Assembly (NCBI GenBank): GCA_920105625.2
Contig: OV050031.1
Span: 227,092,194-227,156,193, forward strand
Length of the DNA stretch: 64,000 nucleotides
DNA from: Clusia tigrina
Taxonomy: Eukaryota; Arthropoda; Insecta; Diptera; Clusiidae
Direction of reading: 5' to 3'
Shown here: positions 32,011 to 44,064 of the stretch, piece by piece
Position numbering within the stretch: the stretch's first letter is position 1
Layout: every line of letters begins with the position of its first letter
Translations under genes and position numbers: made by a program
The notes under the pieces: generated by a model
The model's database searches: none
What the model was told of the DNA's origin: nothing
What the model saw: only the letters and a program-made list of their open reading frames with translations

Positions 32011-32285
32011 ATACCTGACCAATCCCCTGAAAACCTAAATTTAAACAATTTGGTTAACTGGGCAGGCAGGTAGTCTGGAGATAAACATCTGGAGAGGATC
32101 TTAACTGAAGTTTATGGACACAAGAACCTGAAAATCTCCGTTTCGATGACTTGAGGGGTGTTTAAATGAAACTTTTAATGGACTTTGAAAAGCTCCACAT
32201 TACTCTAAGATGAAAATCGAAGAGATAATATGTCCACCTCTCATATTTCCCACTATCAACTACTCATAAAAATGAGCACCATTTG
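32011..32285. other. AT-rich island sequence
   Basis: It may contain more of the decayed element to its left, but I could not read it. Confidence 0.3.
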
Positions 32286-32393
32286 ATATATCATTCAACT
32301 CCATTTTGTTTGTGTCCTTTCTCATCAATATACTCGTACATATGATACTTTCATGAAGAAGGATACAAGCAAAATGAAGATGAATGATATATT
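32286..32393. repeat. Foldback with ~40-bp arms
   Basis: The left arm (32286-32325, with atcattcaactccattttg) pairs with the reverse complement of 32353-32393 (caaaatgaagatgaatgat), at about 85 percent identity. The loop is about 27 bases. Possibly the core of a foldback or MITE-type element. I saw no target-site duplication. Confidence 0.75.
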
Positions 32394-32901
32394 GTGACGT
32401 CCTTTATTGATAAATATTCAGTTGAATCCTATAAATGATGATGAATGATTCAACAACAATTCTAACTTAATATAAATATAACTTTGGAGGCCTGATGTAT
32501 TAACAATTCCCTGATAAACCTTGGTATGAAAATGAGGCGTATAACACGACTGTCGCTCCCACATTTTACCTATATTCATAACTAGAGATCTATGTATGAT
32601 TTATCAATGGAATGTCGCTTAATGGGTGACGGTAACAGTCTGAATAGGAATTCAAAAAACGGGCACTGAAATGCTCACTATTCACTTATGTTCATAATTC
32701 GAGATCCCTGTTGGGTTTCTCACTGAAATTTTACACCTGTTTGAACTGAATTGAAGTATTTTGTGTCAACTCCACATCCACCTTCAGAAAGTCGAGACGT
32801 GATCCCCAAAATGCTGTTCGAGTTATGTGGTCAAGCGTTTAATTCGTACTAAAAACTTATTAATAGGAGGAGGGTAATCGTCCAAAATTGCCTTCATCCT
32901 T
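32394..32901. other. AT-rich island sequence
   Basis: Two diverged direct repeats of ttcataactagagatc lie near 32576 and 32693. Nothing else was recognised. Confidence 0.35.
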
Positions 32902-33186
32902 CTTTACTAGTTTATTATTATTTATTATTATTATTATTATATTTATTATATCTTTTATTATTATTATTTATTATTATTATTATTATTATATCTTACACCA
33001 TAATTAATTATGAGTGCCAGGATTTGAGTACTAGCTACAGAGGCTTTCGACTCGAAGAGAAAAGGATTTTTTAGAAAGAAGCATTTTGGAGACCAGGCCT
33101 GTAGCAGGATTGGAACCTGCGACCCTCGGGGTGTGAGTCTAACATGCTTACCACTAGACCACAGAGGGTGGCTTCTCTTTGCTAGT
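32902..33186 (-). mobile_element. tRNA-derived SINE, copy 2, with long ATT/ATA tail and near-perfect 10-bp target-site duplication
   Basis: This is the best preserved copy. Read on the minus strand: A box TGGTCTAGTGG (33151-33161), B box GGTTCCAATCC (33107-33117), then a tRNA-unrelated body to about 32989, and a TTA/TAA microsatellite tail (32912-32988). The likely duplicated target is ctttactagt (32902-32911) against ctttgctagt (33177-33186), with one mismatch. The tRNA of origin is not clear; the loop region around ctcacac would fit a CAC anticodon, but this is weak. Confidence 0.88.
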
Positions 33187-33730
33187 ATACTTCCAGACTG
33201 CCTCTGAGAAGATTTAGACTCCACAGAATGGAATGAACCCTGCAAAACATGTTCATGGCATGAGTGGCTCTAATCAAATACTCTCTATTATAACAGAGTA
33301 TTTGGCTCTGATACCTTTGTCTCCTCTATTTTAACGGTTTAAAGAGATAGCATTCGTCATTAAGGACCCAAAATTTCGGAATTATTAAGCAAATTCTTAT
33401 GTGGCGGAATACCTTGAAAGATAACAAATTTTTTCCTAGAATTACATTTCTTCTTCAAGGCACCGACCCCACTCCCTCAATGCTCAGAATACTCTTGAAT
33501 TTTGCCAATAAATGAAAATCTGAGAGTGCAAATTCGGCCTAAGTTGGTTGAGTCTCTTTCTTGGCCACTGTTGGCACACAAAGTAAAGTCATGAAATTGT
33601 TCGTGTATGCCATGAAAACAGAGCAAGGATATTTTTCAATTCCGCGCTGTACTCGAACTTGAATAGGGCGATTAAATGGACTCGCATCTATTTGAAACCA
33701 GAATACAAGGCTTAAATTATTTATTAAAAT
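33187..33730. other. AT-rich island sequence with a perfect 10-bp hairpin
   Basis: caaatactct (33275-33284) and agagtatttg (33295-33304) form a perfect hairpin with a 10-base loop. The short direct repeat ggctctaat/ggctctgat flanks it. No gene was recognised. Confidence 0.45.
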
Positions 33731-35990
33731 TGAAGCTTAAATCGCACACACACACACACACGCATGAGTAAAGCAACAATCATTTTGAAAGCATGTTGAC
33801 ACAAACACTCAAGCACACACACACTCACACACACCGAGGCATACACTCACAGCACAAAAATTGCTTGTGCCCCCGAAGGGTGGACAAAAAGATACGGATA
33901 TATTATAAAAGATTTAGAATTCTGTTTGCTTACGGATGATGTATTGTCATCGAGCAGAGCTGGGATTTATGATGAATGTGGGCATGTGGGCATGGGTGAA
34001 ATGGCGTCGCAAGCCACTCCCCCTCTCTCCCTCTTCCCTGGCACGCCAGCCCGTACTTTCCAATGCTGACCGACCACTTTCTGCTAACAACGCAGTACTT
34101 CTGCATGTGGGTGGCTCTGCGTGTGTTCGTGTGTGGGCGGAGGATTGCAAATCCTTCGCATTACTTTTATAAATGCTCCGCTCCTTCTGCTGCCACAAAA
34201 GCGAAGCTGCGAAATCACTGCAAACGGCCAAAGCGCCCGAATGAGGAATTCCAAATTTGTATGCTTGGTTTCTAATAAATTGACATGAAAAATGTACAAG
34301 AATTATTTCGAAATAAAATGGCCGCCAGGCGGGCGCGTACCACCTGGCGAAGTCAGTACGCCACTGAGAGCCCAACCGAGCGCCCCAAGTGCCTCCAAGC
34401 CCCCCACTGAGTGTCTGGATGTGTAAAGCGTTCCAATGCGGTCGCCAGTCTGACTTTTTCGTCGCCTCGTTTGCGCGGGCGTGTGTTTGTGTGCTTCCCA
34501 TATGCGAGCCTGTGTGAATGTGTGTGCGTGTGTGTGTGTGTGTGTGTTTGGTCAATATTTGTAAAGGATTTTGTTTGTTTATTGTTTGCACATACACACC
34601 TAGCGCGGTGTTAGTTGGTGTTAGCTTTTTAATTATAAAATATTAAACCGTGCCAGCGTGGCCACTTACCCCGGTCCGCCCGCCCACTCAACCCCGCGCT
34701 GTGCAGCTGACTGAGCCCTACCACGCTTTTCCATGCTGTGTGGCGGTATTTCAACTCCATATTGCATCAAAAATATTGGCCACAATAAAACAAACACCAA
34801 CAACAACAACAACAACCACAACCCCGCTTTTTTAAAATGCATACAAATTGTTGTTGACGCTGATGATGAGGCGTGGCGCAAATTGTTTTGATTTAATATT
34901 TCAGCATTTAATGCGCGCCGCTGTGAAAATAGAGTACAAAATCGTTTCATGACTAAATCGGATGCAAACAGCGCTGCAGCAACTTACGGGGATTTAAAGT
35001 GGTGGATTTACTTGAACAACACCTCCTCTTAATGGGCATTTTGGGGTCGCTCTCCATATCCGTGACGCCAGCTAACGAAGGAGCGTTGGCCCTGGAGCGC
35101 CAAGCTCGTTCTGTGTGCGGGCATCTCACACGAAATCTAAATATTAACAAAGTAAATCGCAGCGACAACACGTAACGCCCCTCCCGTGCCGCCCCGAGCC
35201 ACCGTGGACGGCGCTGTGCCAGTCCGTTCGTCCGACAACCGACCGCAAAGAACAAGTGTCAACTTGTATGGCAACAATAAAATACTGTCAACAGAACTGA
35301 AATGACAACAACAACAACAACTACAACAAACAACAACCAAAACAACAATAATATTAACGCCAACAAGTGCAATAACAACAACAGCAACATCACCAGAACA
35401 GAGCAGGCCGCACAGCAGAGCAATAGAAAAAACAAAATAAAACAACGACGAAAATAAAACAAATTTGTTGACAATACACAAAGAAATGGGGTGGCAGCAG
35501 AGCCAGCAGAGCCAGCAGAGGCAGCAGAAGAAACAAGAGTAGGCAGGTTATGTGATGGCACCAACAAACAACAACTTCATTGTCTTTTTTATTAACTCAA
35601 TCTCACGAAGTCCTGGAAATTAAACAAATATTGTCGCACACCGAAATGGCATACACAGGCGCCCCGTCGCGTCGCGTCGCGTCGCTGCAACATCCCGGCC
35701 AGCCGAGCAACGGAAGACGGGCAATCCAACGCTATCCACAACAGCACTCCATCACATCATCCCGCCAGCAGCGACACAGCGAAGAGCACAGAATCTGTGG
35801 CGCTAACTCCAGCTCGGGCAATTATTGCCGCCTGGAACAGAAATTAAATTCGGCAAATATTGTTTAAGCCAACTGCCCCGTTGTGGGACGGGGGAGGTGT
35901 GCGGCTGCGCCACAAAACCAAAGCAAGAAAATTTCTGCCATTCAAACTGCTTAAGAGTAAGCATGCAAAATGAACTGGCTCGCAATACTT
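33731..35990. other. Unique GC-richer block, no gene recognised
   Basis: CA tracts lie at 33743-33840, a GT tract at 34519-34549, CAA runs at 34795-34815 and 35303-35390, and four gtcgc units at 35658-35682. The minus-strand frame 33947-34597 (216 codons) reads through a CA/GT tract and has no named domain. Probably regulatory or intronic DNA. Confidence 0.5.
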
Positions 35991-36689
35991 TCGGCTACGA
36001 AGAAAGGATGAGCAGTCCTTGCTAATCCGTAGCGTCAAGCTTCCTGAGGAGGAGGGAAATTTTCACGTTTTTAATTGTTAGCTGGTCACTTAAAAATGGT
36101 ACAACCTGCATGAAGGTCCCATCAGGATGAACGTCCCCTTTAGCCGCTCCGCATCTTTGGTGCTCCGAAGCCGACCAAACTTCGAGTTGACCATGAGGCG
36201 TGTTTCAAGCTCATTGTAAGAGGACACATGAATACCTGCAGAGATGTGGGAAGGTGTCTGAGCCGACTTGGTTGGATGAGAAATATGAACTGAACTGCGG
36301 TGGGTTTATGTCGTATCACCCCTACAGTCTGCAGGGAATGGAATCATGCCAAGGTATAAGTCTCTTGTCTGCCTGTACATTCCATTCATTTGATATTCTA
36401 ATTATGTTCAGTACATTTTCCATTTTAATACAGGACCCTTTGGCTATTCTTAATGAGTTGCTAGGTTAGTGGGACTGAGAGGGAGAGCGGCAGTCAAGTT
36501 TGGGGCCATTGTAACCAAAACAATCTTGCGTTACCTATGATTAAAGGCAGTCTATATCCCTTATAAAGTTGAGTAGGAACATGCTTGACTTTCCTAAAGT
36601 AGTGTCCTCGTCAAGTACTACTTACAGACTCTGGTCCACGCTTGCGCACTGGACGAATGTTCGAAGAAAGTGTCTTAAGCCAACTGCCT
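35991..36689. other. AT-rich island sequence, no gene recognised
   Basis: The plus-strand frame 36200-36469 encodes 89 residues with no recognisable family. It lies directly upstream of a retroelement fragment and may be older transposon DNA. Confidence 0.4.
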
Positions 36690-37274
36690 AATGAGCAAGT
36701 CGCAATCGATCCTTTAGGCACGGACAGATGTGAGATTGGAATACCAATTGCCACCTGTAAACTGATGCTGAAGGATAGAATCGTGCGTGAGACCAATGGG
36801 TCTTGGGCATAAGAGGGCACTTGCTTAACGACTAGGCTAATGTGGCCGGAACTTAATAGTAGGAAAACTAGAGACTTGCTTGCCCTGCCGAGAGAGAATA
36901 TCTCTAAGGTCGTGGCATGTATAACTGGTCACTGGCTTTTCGGCAGACATGCTCTCAGGCTGGGAGTATTCTCTCATGAATACTGCAGAAGCTGTGGGGA
37001 TGAGAAGGAGGAGGAGACTGTGGAACATCTCTTCTGTAGTTGCCCCGCTCTGGCTAGAAGCAGAGCGGGCTCTTTAGGCAAATACGCTTTTAGCTCTCTT
37101 ACAGAGGTGTCTAGCGCGAAGATCAAACAAATCCTGCGCTTTATTAGGGCTTCAAAACGGTTCGACGAGTGAATCGGAGGTGCGTTGTGGCGCGGTGGTA
37201 TCACAATGGACCCATGGTGGTCTGAGTGAGCTGGTCCTTGGACTGGCTGCCACATTAACCTAACCTAACCTAAG
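36690..37274 (+). mobile_element. R1/LOA-like non-LTR retrotransposon 3' fragment with complete CCTAA-tailed 3' end
   Basis: The reading begins in the post-RNase H segment (PLGTDRCEIGIPIATCKLML, about 36711-36770), has one in-frame stop TAA at 36810-36812, and continues from there to a stop at 37170-37172. It includes CRSCGDEKEEETVEHLFC (about 36984-37037), then the CPALARSRAGSLGKYAF stretch and RFIRASKRFDE at the end. The 3' untranslated region is only about 100 bases, has ggtggtatcacaatggaccc (37194-37213) and ends in three CCTAA units (37257-37273). It is a sister of the 23.5-kb copy, which lacks the stop. It is truncated at the 5' side, and no RT is left. Confidence 0.9.
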
Positions 37275-38280
37275 TCGCAATCGAAGTAAGAAAACAAACC
37301 AAGCACAGCACATGGCACAGCACCTCGACTCGCTAAATAATGAGCCATTTATTTTGTTTGCCATCACGACCAATGCCTATAGTGCCTCTGCCCTAAGGTA
37401 CTCATTTAGGAAATTAATCCAGGAAGGAAGCCCCAACATTCGTTAACTGCTGCAAGCATCTTCTTACTCTGGAGTTGGACATCTCAGTTAAGGCATCAGG
37501 GTTTGAGCAAAATTTTCAAGAGAACGTTGTTATTAGACTCGGAACTGTCTTGTAGACTGAGTCCACTCTACATGCAAGAAAAATGGAAAATCAAAAAAAA
37601 TATCCAATTCTGCGAGAGATGGAATGCAAACTTCCATGCCAGAACAAACCTGGAATCATTTGTTGTGCTGGTAAAATTGCCTACAAGAATACCAAAGCAC
37701 TCGCCACATGGCAAGCGAACGGCGCATTTGTTGGCGTTATTGTTGACCAACCGAAGTAGATTTGGAATTTAGGGCGCGCAAAATGGTGGTAGGCATGACT
37801 GGGGCTTTGCGCCGGCTACTTCTGCGTCCAGCCCACACTTGTAGGCCATTTTGGAATGGATTGGTGCGCCGGCAGCGGATTCGTATTTGCTTAGAACCGC
37901 AATCAAAGTGCGAATGTAAGCAAACTGCACAAACTCAATTTCGAGTTGCATTAAAAATGCGCGCATTTTGATGGACGGATGGACGGATGGAGGCAGAGAG
38001 GGACATGGGCAGATGATGGATGGACGGATGGACGAGTGCACGGCTGAGCGAAATGGAATTTTACATGCGGCTCAGCGCGGAAAACAATGCAGCGCAAACA
38101 ATCGCAACCACAGCGCACAACAAAATTTTCTGTAAACGTTTGCTGTTTAATATTCCTGATTGACTGCTGCGAGCAGGCGGCTGAAGGATCGAGCGTCATT
38201 GTGCGTCTCCACAACAGGCACTGCACTGCCTCTCAATTAAGTTAACAACACCGGGAGCTGGCAACTTTGGCTCTTGCAAT
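37275..38280. other. Unique block, no gene recognised
   Basis: ggatggacggatgg-type repeats lie at 37968-38035. Short frames lack recognisable domains. Confidence 0.5.
37968..38035. repeat. GGAC/GGAT tetranucleotide array, interrupted
   Basis: Two stretches of gatggacggatggacg are separated by about 28 unique bases. Confidence 0.85.
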
Positions 38281-39060
38281 AACATAACGTAAACAAGTCG
38301 GGCCGGTGGTGGGACTGTTGTACAGGCATGAGCAACTATCTCTGTAGTGGGGTCTTGAAGTCAAGGGGGATATACTGCCAGAGATACAGAGACGAAGAGA
38401 GTATCATTGGATGGTCCAAAGAAAATCGGTTGAAGACCGGAAAGTAGTCGAAACTAAATGCTTTCATTTATCTGTGAATGATGAAGTGAATCCTACGAGT
38501 CACTTTCATGTTTTCAAGATGCAAATAGTGCGATTTTTCCATTGGAACATGTTCGATAAAGTGATGGAAGTCAAGAAGGAAAGGACTAAACTATTTCTAT
38601 ATGAGTGTGATATTGTAGGGTATGTGAGGTACACTACAATATGTAGATGAGGTATTGTTGCCACTTGGACACGGCTTAGTTGCACCTTCTCACTTATCAT
38701 TTTAAGGCAGAATCAATCCGCTTAGCACGGGAATATTACGCAAGAGCATTTGCAAATACTTCCATGCCATGTGAGCAAATCTCTGCTCCCTGAATTTCTA
38801 CAGGATTCAGCAAAAACAGGATTCTGTGGGAACCCACTTGAGTTGTATTGATATTAAGCTTCAACAAAGAGGAAGTGTACGTGTGACAAATTGCCCCTAG
38901 TTACTTGGAACATAGACCCGGAGGCTTCTGGAAAGCGTGCAACAAATGTGACCCCCACTACTGAGTCATTGAAAGTATTCTTTCTCCGGAATTCCGGGAA
39001 TCATGCAGATCCTTTGATACATCAATCTGAGTTTTAATTTTGCTGAGCTCGGATCAAACA
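38281..39060. other. AT-rich island sequence, no gene recognised
   Basis: A plus-strand frame at 38411-38650 has no recognisable domain. No terminal or tandem repeats were found. Confidence 0.4.
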
Positions 39061-40750
39061 CTCGCATTGCAATTTGTACTGGGAATTTCAACATTTGAAC
39101 GCTTTCTGGCAGTTGGACTGGTGTGAACCCAATTTCCATTTGTACCCTCGCGTCCTGCTCACTGTTAGGTACCCTGTTTTCTCCTGCATCTATGTGGGCC
39201 ATTGTTGTCGCGGTGCTGCCCCACTTGTTACTGGACTGTGCTCGCTTTTTCCGCTTCTGCCGGGAGCTTGTTTGCCCATTCGCGTTGAAACTGGCGAATG
39301 CCGGCTTCGGTCTTTTTCCATTTCATTTTTGCGCAAATTTAACATAACAGTGGGGAGCTAATTGGATGCATGCAAACATGCACACATGCACACGCACAAA
39401 CACACCATTATGCACTCACCCACACACACGCACACACACTCCCCCATGCACTCGCAATATGCACGCATGATTGTGTTAATTTTATGTTAAATATGGCATC
39501 CACCCAAGCGCTGCATGCGTGAAGTGTTTGTTTGAGCTTGGCAGCGTGTATGTGTGTAAGTGTGAGTGTGTGCGTGTGTGCCTGTGGATAGTCACTTTTT
39601 AAAGTGCATCAATAAATAAATTATTATAAATTTATTTTACGGATTTTGTACATTTATGTAATTAAATTTTAAAATTATATCACAAACACAAACAAACTAC
39701 AACAGCGGCAGCATCACAACAACTATAACAACAACAACAACAACAACACTCTCTTTGGCCGGGCCGTTATGGGAATTAAGCCGCCTCAATGCATTGTGAC
39801 AATAAAATTAATAAATTGGCGGCCAGTCCGGCCGTGCTGGTCCGCGCCGTATCGCTTAAACGCTTAACGCTGAGCGCTTAATGCGACATTGATTTGCATT
39901 GCTGCCGCATTTTTTGACTTTTTTGTTTTCCCAACTGCGTAAACGCACGCACACACACGCAGAGCCACACACACACGCACACTCATACACCCATATAAGC
40001 TGACGTGACCAGTCACTACCCGGCAATACTCCTACTTCAAATTAATGAATTTAATAATTAGACTCCAATTAGTTGAGTTTCTGTTTTTTCACAGCTTTAA
40101 CGAGGTCCTGCCCAGCCACCAACCACTAGCCACTGACCCTCCTCTCCTTCTCAGCCCCTTCCCCTGCCCCTTTGGCAGTCATACGCAAGAAACAGGGCGG
40201 ACCGGGCTGGCAAAACAAGCAGCAGCAATGTACGAACAATAAAGCGGAGTGAGCGCTTGAACGACGGACGCATGTAGGGCAGTCATCTTAAAAATTCATT
40301 TCATTGTCCTGCATCCTGCATCGTGTATCCTGCATGCAGGCAATATGAGTAGTCGGCAAACACAGCTTTCGCCAGCCAGAGAGCAACATCATTTCCGTCA
40401 GGCAGTCAGGCATTCAGCCAAGATGCAAAGACAGCTAAGCAAACATCATCATCACGGCAGGCACGCCAGGCAGGACAGGCAGGACAGGGCAGGGTGCGCA
40501 TCTTCCTTTGCAGCCAACGAGCGGCGGACCGCTTCACTGGCTGACTGCCTACAGCGCGCACGGATATTGCGACCAAGTGTACAAGGCGGGCGCTCGCTAC
40601 TCACACACACAGCCTCACACTACATTGCGAATACAATGCACAGTGGCAGTGTGGACCCCTCGCTGGCGCGCGCTGAGTACTTTTCGCTAGTTCACTGCTG
40701 GGTGCGGTAACTCAGTAACCAGCAAAGAAGAAACGATGACAGAAATGGTG
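39061..40750. other. Unique block with CA/GT and CAA runs, no gene recognised
   Basis: CA tracts lie at 39380-39440 and 39946-39990, with GT-rich DNA at 39545-39590 and CAA units at 39720-39750. The facing CA and GT tracts about 130 bases apart could pair, but each is common alone in fly DNA. Confidence 0.5.
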
Positions 40751-40751
40751 T

Positions 40752-41345
40752 CCAATGCGTTCCTCTTAGTCGCTACTTTCTCGCAATCGTTACTTTCATT
40801 CGTTAACTAGATTAGTATTTCTCATTCATTGCTTTTAATCGTTATTTAGATTAGTTTCTCTCATTCGTTACTTTCAGTCGTAATTTAGATTAGTAAATCT
40901 CATTCGTTGCTTTCATTCGTTATTTAAAAAAGTCTCTCATTCGCTACTTTCATTCGCTATTTAGATTTGTATCCCTCATTCGCTATTTTCATTCGTTAAT
41001 TAGATTTGTATCTCTCATTCGTTACTTTCAGTCATAATTTAGATTAGTATTTCTCATTCGTTACTATCAATCGTTATTTAGAAAAGTATCTTTCATTCGT
41101 TACTTTCATTCGCTATTTAGATTAGTATCTCTCATTCACTACTTTCAATCGTAATTTAGATTGTATCTCTCATTCGTTACTTTCAATCGTTATTTAGATT
41201 GTGTCTCTCATTCGTTGCTTTCAATCCTAATTTTGATTTATATCTCCCATTCGGTACTTTCATTCCTTATTTAGATTTGTATCTCCTATTCGTTACTTCC
41301 ATTCGTTATTTAGATTTGTATCTCTCATTGGTGATTTTGAAACAT
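40752..41345. repeat. 38-39 bp tandem array, about 15 diverged units
   Basis: The consensus unit is close to ctcattcgttactttcattc followed by gttatttagattagtatct. Each unit holds the submotif cattcgttA twice, so it likely arose from a ~20-bp ancestor. Units differ by about 10-15 percent. The array decays into scattered cgttact motifs until about 41500, ending at cgttacttatgtacgag and gcagtaacgag, which are partly inverted. Confidence 0.93.
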
Positions 41346-43213
41346 TACTCTCGCTGCTCACTTGGGTTCGTTTCTCCAAAGTGCAGTTCAATTCGTTACT
41401 CTCATTCGTTTCTCTTGCTCGTTACTTTGAAAATATTCGTTACTTTAGCTGAATACGTTCGTACTCGTTACTTATGTACGAGTGTGTTTAGCAGTAACGA
41501 GTAGCAGCGCAACGAAACATTACCTGTGTGGCATCTCTAGCATTTGCATGAAGATGCACGCGGACAATTGGTTGCGAGACTGTGTGGTTGTGTGCCTGCC
41601 AGTAGCGAAGACACAAAGTAATATCAGGCTGGCATTGTTGCAGGTATCGTGGGTATCCTTCACTGCACAGGCACACATGCACACAGCAACCAAGCCGCGC
41701 CATGCAGTGCGGTTGCAACGGAATGAACGATTCCAACGCCTTTGGCCACAATAAGCGCTGCCAGAACAAGCGCAGCTCACAAAGGACTCTTGCTAAGCTC
41801 GAAAGTGCTTGGGACAAGTTTGCCGTTGCCTCGCTGCATCTTATTGGTGCACCCTAACACAACCGCCTGCCAGAGGCGCTCCACTCAACAGCGACAACAA
41901 CAGCAACAACAGCAGCAACAAGCAAAACGCAAACAATGCACATCACAGAGTAGCGAAAGCAGCCGCTGAAGTTTGCCATAACGCAATTTAAACCGCCCCA
42001 AAATGAGTTGGCAGGGAGTCAAGTGGAGCGTTTTTCCAAACAAAAGCGAATGAGAAATGTGTTGAACAGCATCACACGCACGCACAAACACACGCAGGCA
42101 CGCACTCTAGCCGCGAGTTGTTCGCTGCAAGCAAATTAAAAATGATGCTCCGCGTTTAATCGATGTCAGCCGCCTGAGGATGTCGCTGCAACTCCAAAGA
42201 ATTACGACTCATCATAAACGAATGTGCGTGCGTGCGAGCAGTCACCGTTCCACGGTCCACCCAAGTCGAGGCAACTGAAAATCGAGTTTGCCACTATGTC
42301 CGAGCAGGGACTGGTTTCACTCATCCTTTCACCGTTTCATTAAAAATTGCCAAATTTGATTCATCCGCAGCAGCAGCGTATGCGTGCGAGTAAGGACGCG
42401 CCCGTCCGTTCACATGTGAGCCACGATTTACGGCTGCATCATTAAAATCAATAAATTTGTCTTATAAAAATAATTTCGAATGACACAAAAATTGCAACAA
42501 TACGCGAAGGTCCTTTGGGATTCCATTGAGGCACCTCAACAATTTACAAATATTTATCCAGCTTCCTTTCTGGCACCGCTCAATGGGACCATTCTTGTCG
42601 AACGTACCCCGGCCAAGAACACACCAAAGGAAATGATGATCCAGGAAATTTTGAACAAAACCAAAACGAATCCGTCATTGTGCGGCGACAAAGGACGCGT
42701 GAAGAAAAGGCAGTGCCGTAGAGAGTCATAAATTTGCACACGCCTTTTGTCAGCGCTGAGAACACCATCTCCCGCTGTGCGATCGGCAGCAAAAGGACAA
42801 TCCCGGCATACAAATCGAATTACACGCCTTTTAAATGGCAACGACTTCTGACTGAGCTCAATTACGAGGGATTGGGCTGGTTGCTGGTTGCCGGTGCTGC
42901 TGAGCGCTCAGCGGGATATCTGTAATTGGTGTATTTAGTGATTTCACACTGGCAGGGAATTGACCTCTGCCAATGCGAAACTCATTACGTAAAAATGCAT
43001 TAATCAGCGGCAATTCGTGTGTCGGGAGGGGGAAATATGTTTTGTCAATTTCATACACAGGACATTGTTACGCAGTGATGGAAGTGCAGAGCAATTGTGT
43101 CAATCTGCTGCTGGTAAAGAATAAGAAACTGGGCAGCACAGGAAGAGATGAAGGAAATTCTAGGGAAGCGCGGCCGAACAATATTCGTCATATGTTAGGA
43201 AACATGAAGCAAT
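41346..43213. other. Unique block with CAG/CAA runs, no gene recognised
   Basis: CAA/CAG units lie at 41893-41930. The plus-strand frame 42480-42731 (83 codons, basic C-terminus) has no named family and no splice or promoter context that I can see. I leave it as a chance frame. Confidence 0.5.
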
Positions 43214-44064
43214 GAAGAGGTTGGAGGTGCAGACACGAAGAGGTTGGAGGTGCAGACACGAAGAGGTTGGAGTTACAAGCACGAAGAGGTTGGAGTTACT
43301 GATACGAAGAGGTTGGAGGTGCAGACACGAAGAGGTTGGAGGTGCAGACACGAAGAGGTTGGAAGTACAGACACGAAGAGGTTGGAGGTACAGACACGAA
43401 GAGGTTGGAGTTACTGATACGAAGAGGTTGTAGTTACAGATACGAAGAGGTTGGAGGTACAGACACGAAGAGGTTGGAGGTGCAGACACGAAGAGGTTGG
43501 AGGTACAGACACGAAGAGGTTGGTGGTGCAGACACGAAGAAGATGGAGGTGCAGACACGAAGAGGTTGGAAGTACAGACACGAAGAGGTTGGAGGTGCAG
43601 ACACGAAGAGGTTGGAGTTACTGATACGAAGAGGTTGGAGGTGCAGACACGAAGAGGTTGGAGGTACAGACACGAAGAGGTTGCAGGTGCAGACACGAAG
43701 AGGTTGGAGGTGCAGACACGAAGAGGTTGGAGTTACAAGCACGAAGAGGTTGGAGGTACAGACTCGAAGCGGTTGGAGGTGCAGACACGAAGAGGTTGCA
43801 GGTACAGATACGAAGAGGTTGGAGGTGCAGACACGAAGAGGTTGGAGTTACAAACACGAAGAGGTTGGATGTACAGACACGAAGAGGTTGGGGGTGCAGA
43901 CACGAAGAGGTTGGAGGTGCAGACACGAAGAGGTTGGGGGTGCAGACACGAAGAGGTTGGAAGTACAGACACGAATAGGTTGGAGGTGCAGACACGAAGA
44001 GGTTGGAAGTGCAGACACGAAGAGGTTGGAGGTGCAGACACGAAGAGGTTAGAGTTACAGATAC
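43214..44064. repeat. 23-bp minisatellite, 37 units
   Basis: Every 23 bases from 43214 to 44042 a unit starts gaagaggttgg. The second half varies among a few types: ggtgcagacac (the commonest), agtacagacac, ggtacagacac, gttacaagcac, gttactgatac and gttacagatac. Because 23 is not a multiple of 3, each frame reads all three phases, so the lack of stops in the unit leaves several frames open on both strands (up to 238 codons on plus and 178 on minus). These frames are a by-product of the array, not evidence of a gene. The 5' and 3' flanks have no promoter or splice context that I can support. Confidence 0.97.

Noticed and set aside
33107..33172. A functional tRNA gene
   Set aside because: A and B boxes are present, but the acceptor stem does not pair, and the same body follows in three copies, which indicates a SINE.
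39380..39590. Facing CA and GT tracts as a functional cruciform
   Set aside because: Such tracts are very common in this DNA. Pairing between them is expected by chance.
42480..42731. 83-codon frame with protein-like composition
   Set aside because: No recognisable domain, no paralogue in the window, and no splice or promoter context that I can support.
43336..44052. 238-codon open frame (and several others on both strands) as a repeat protein gene
   Set aside because: It is fully explained by the 23-bp array, whose unit has no stop in any phase. There is no promoter, splice or flanking coding context.
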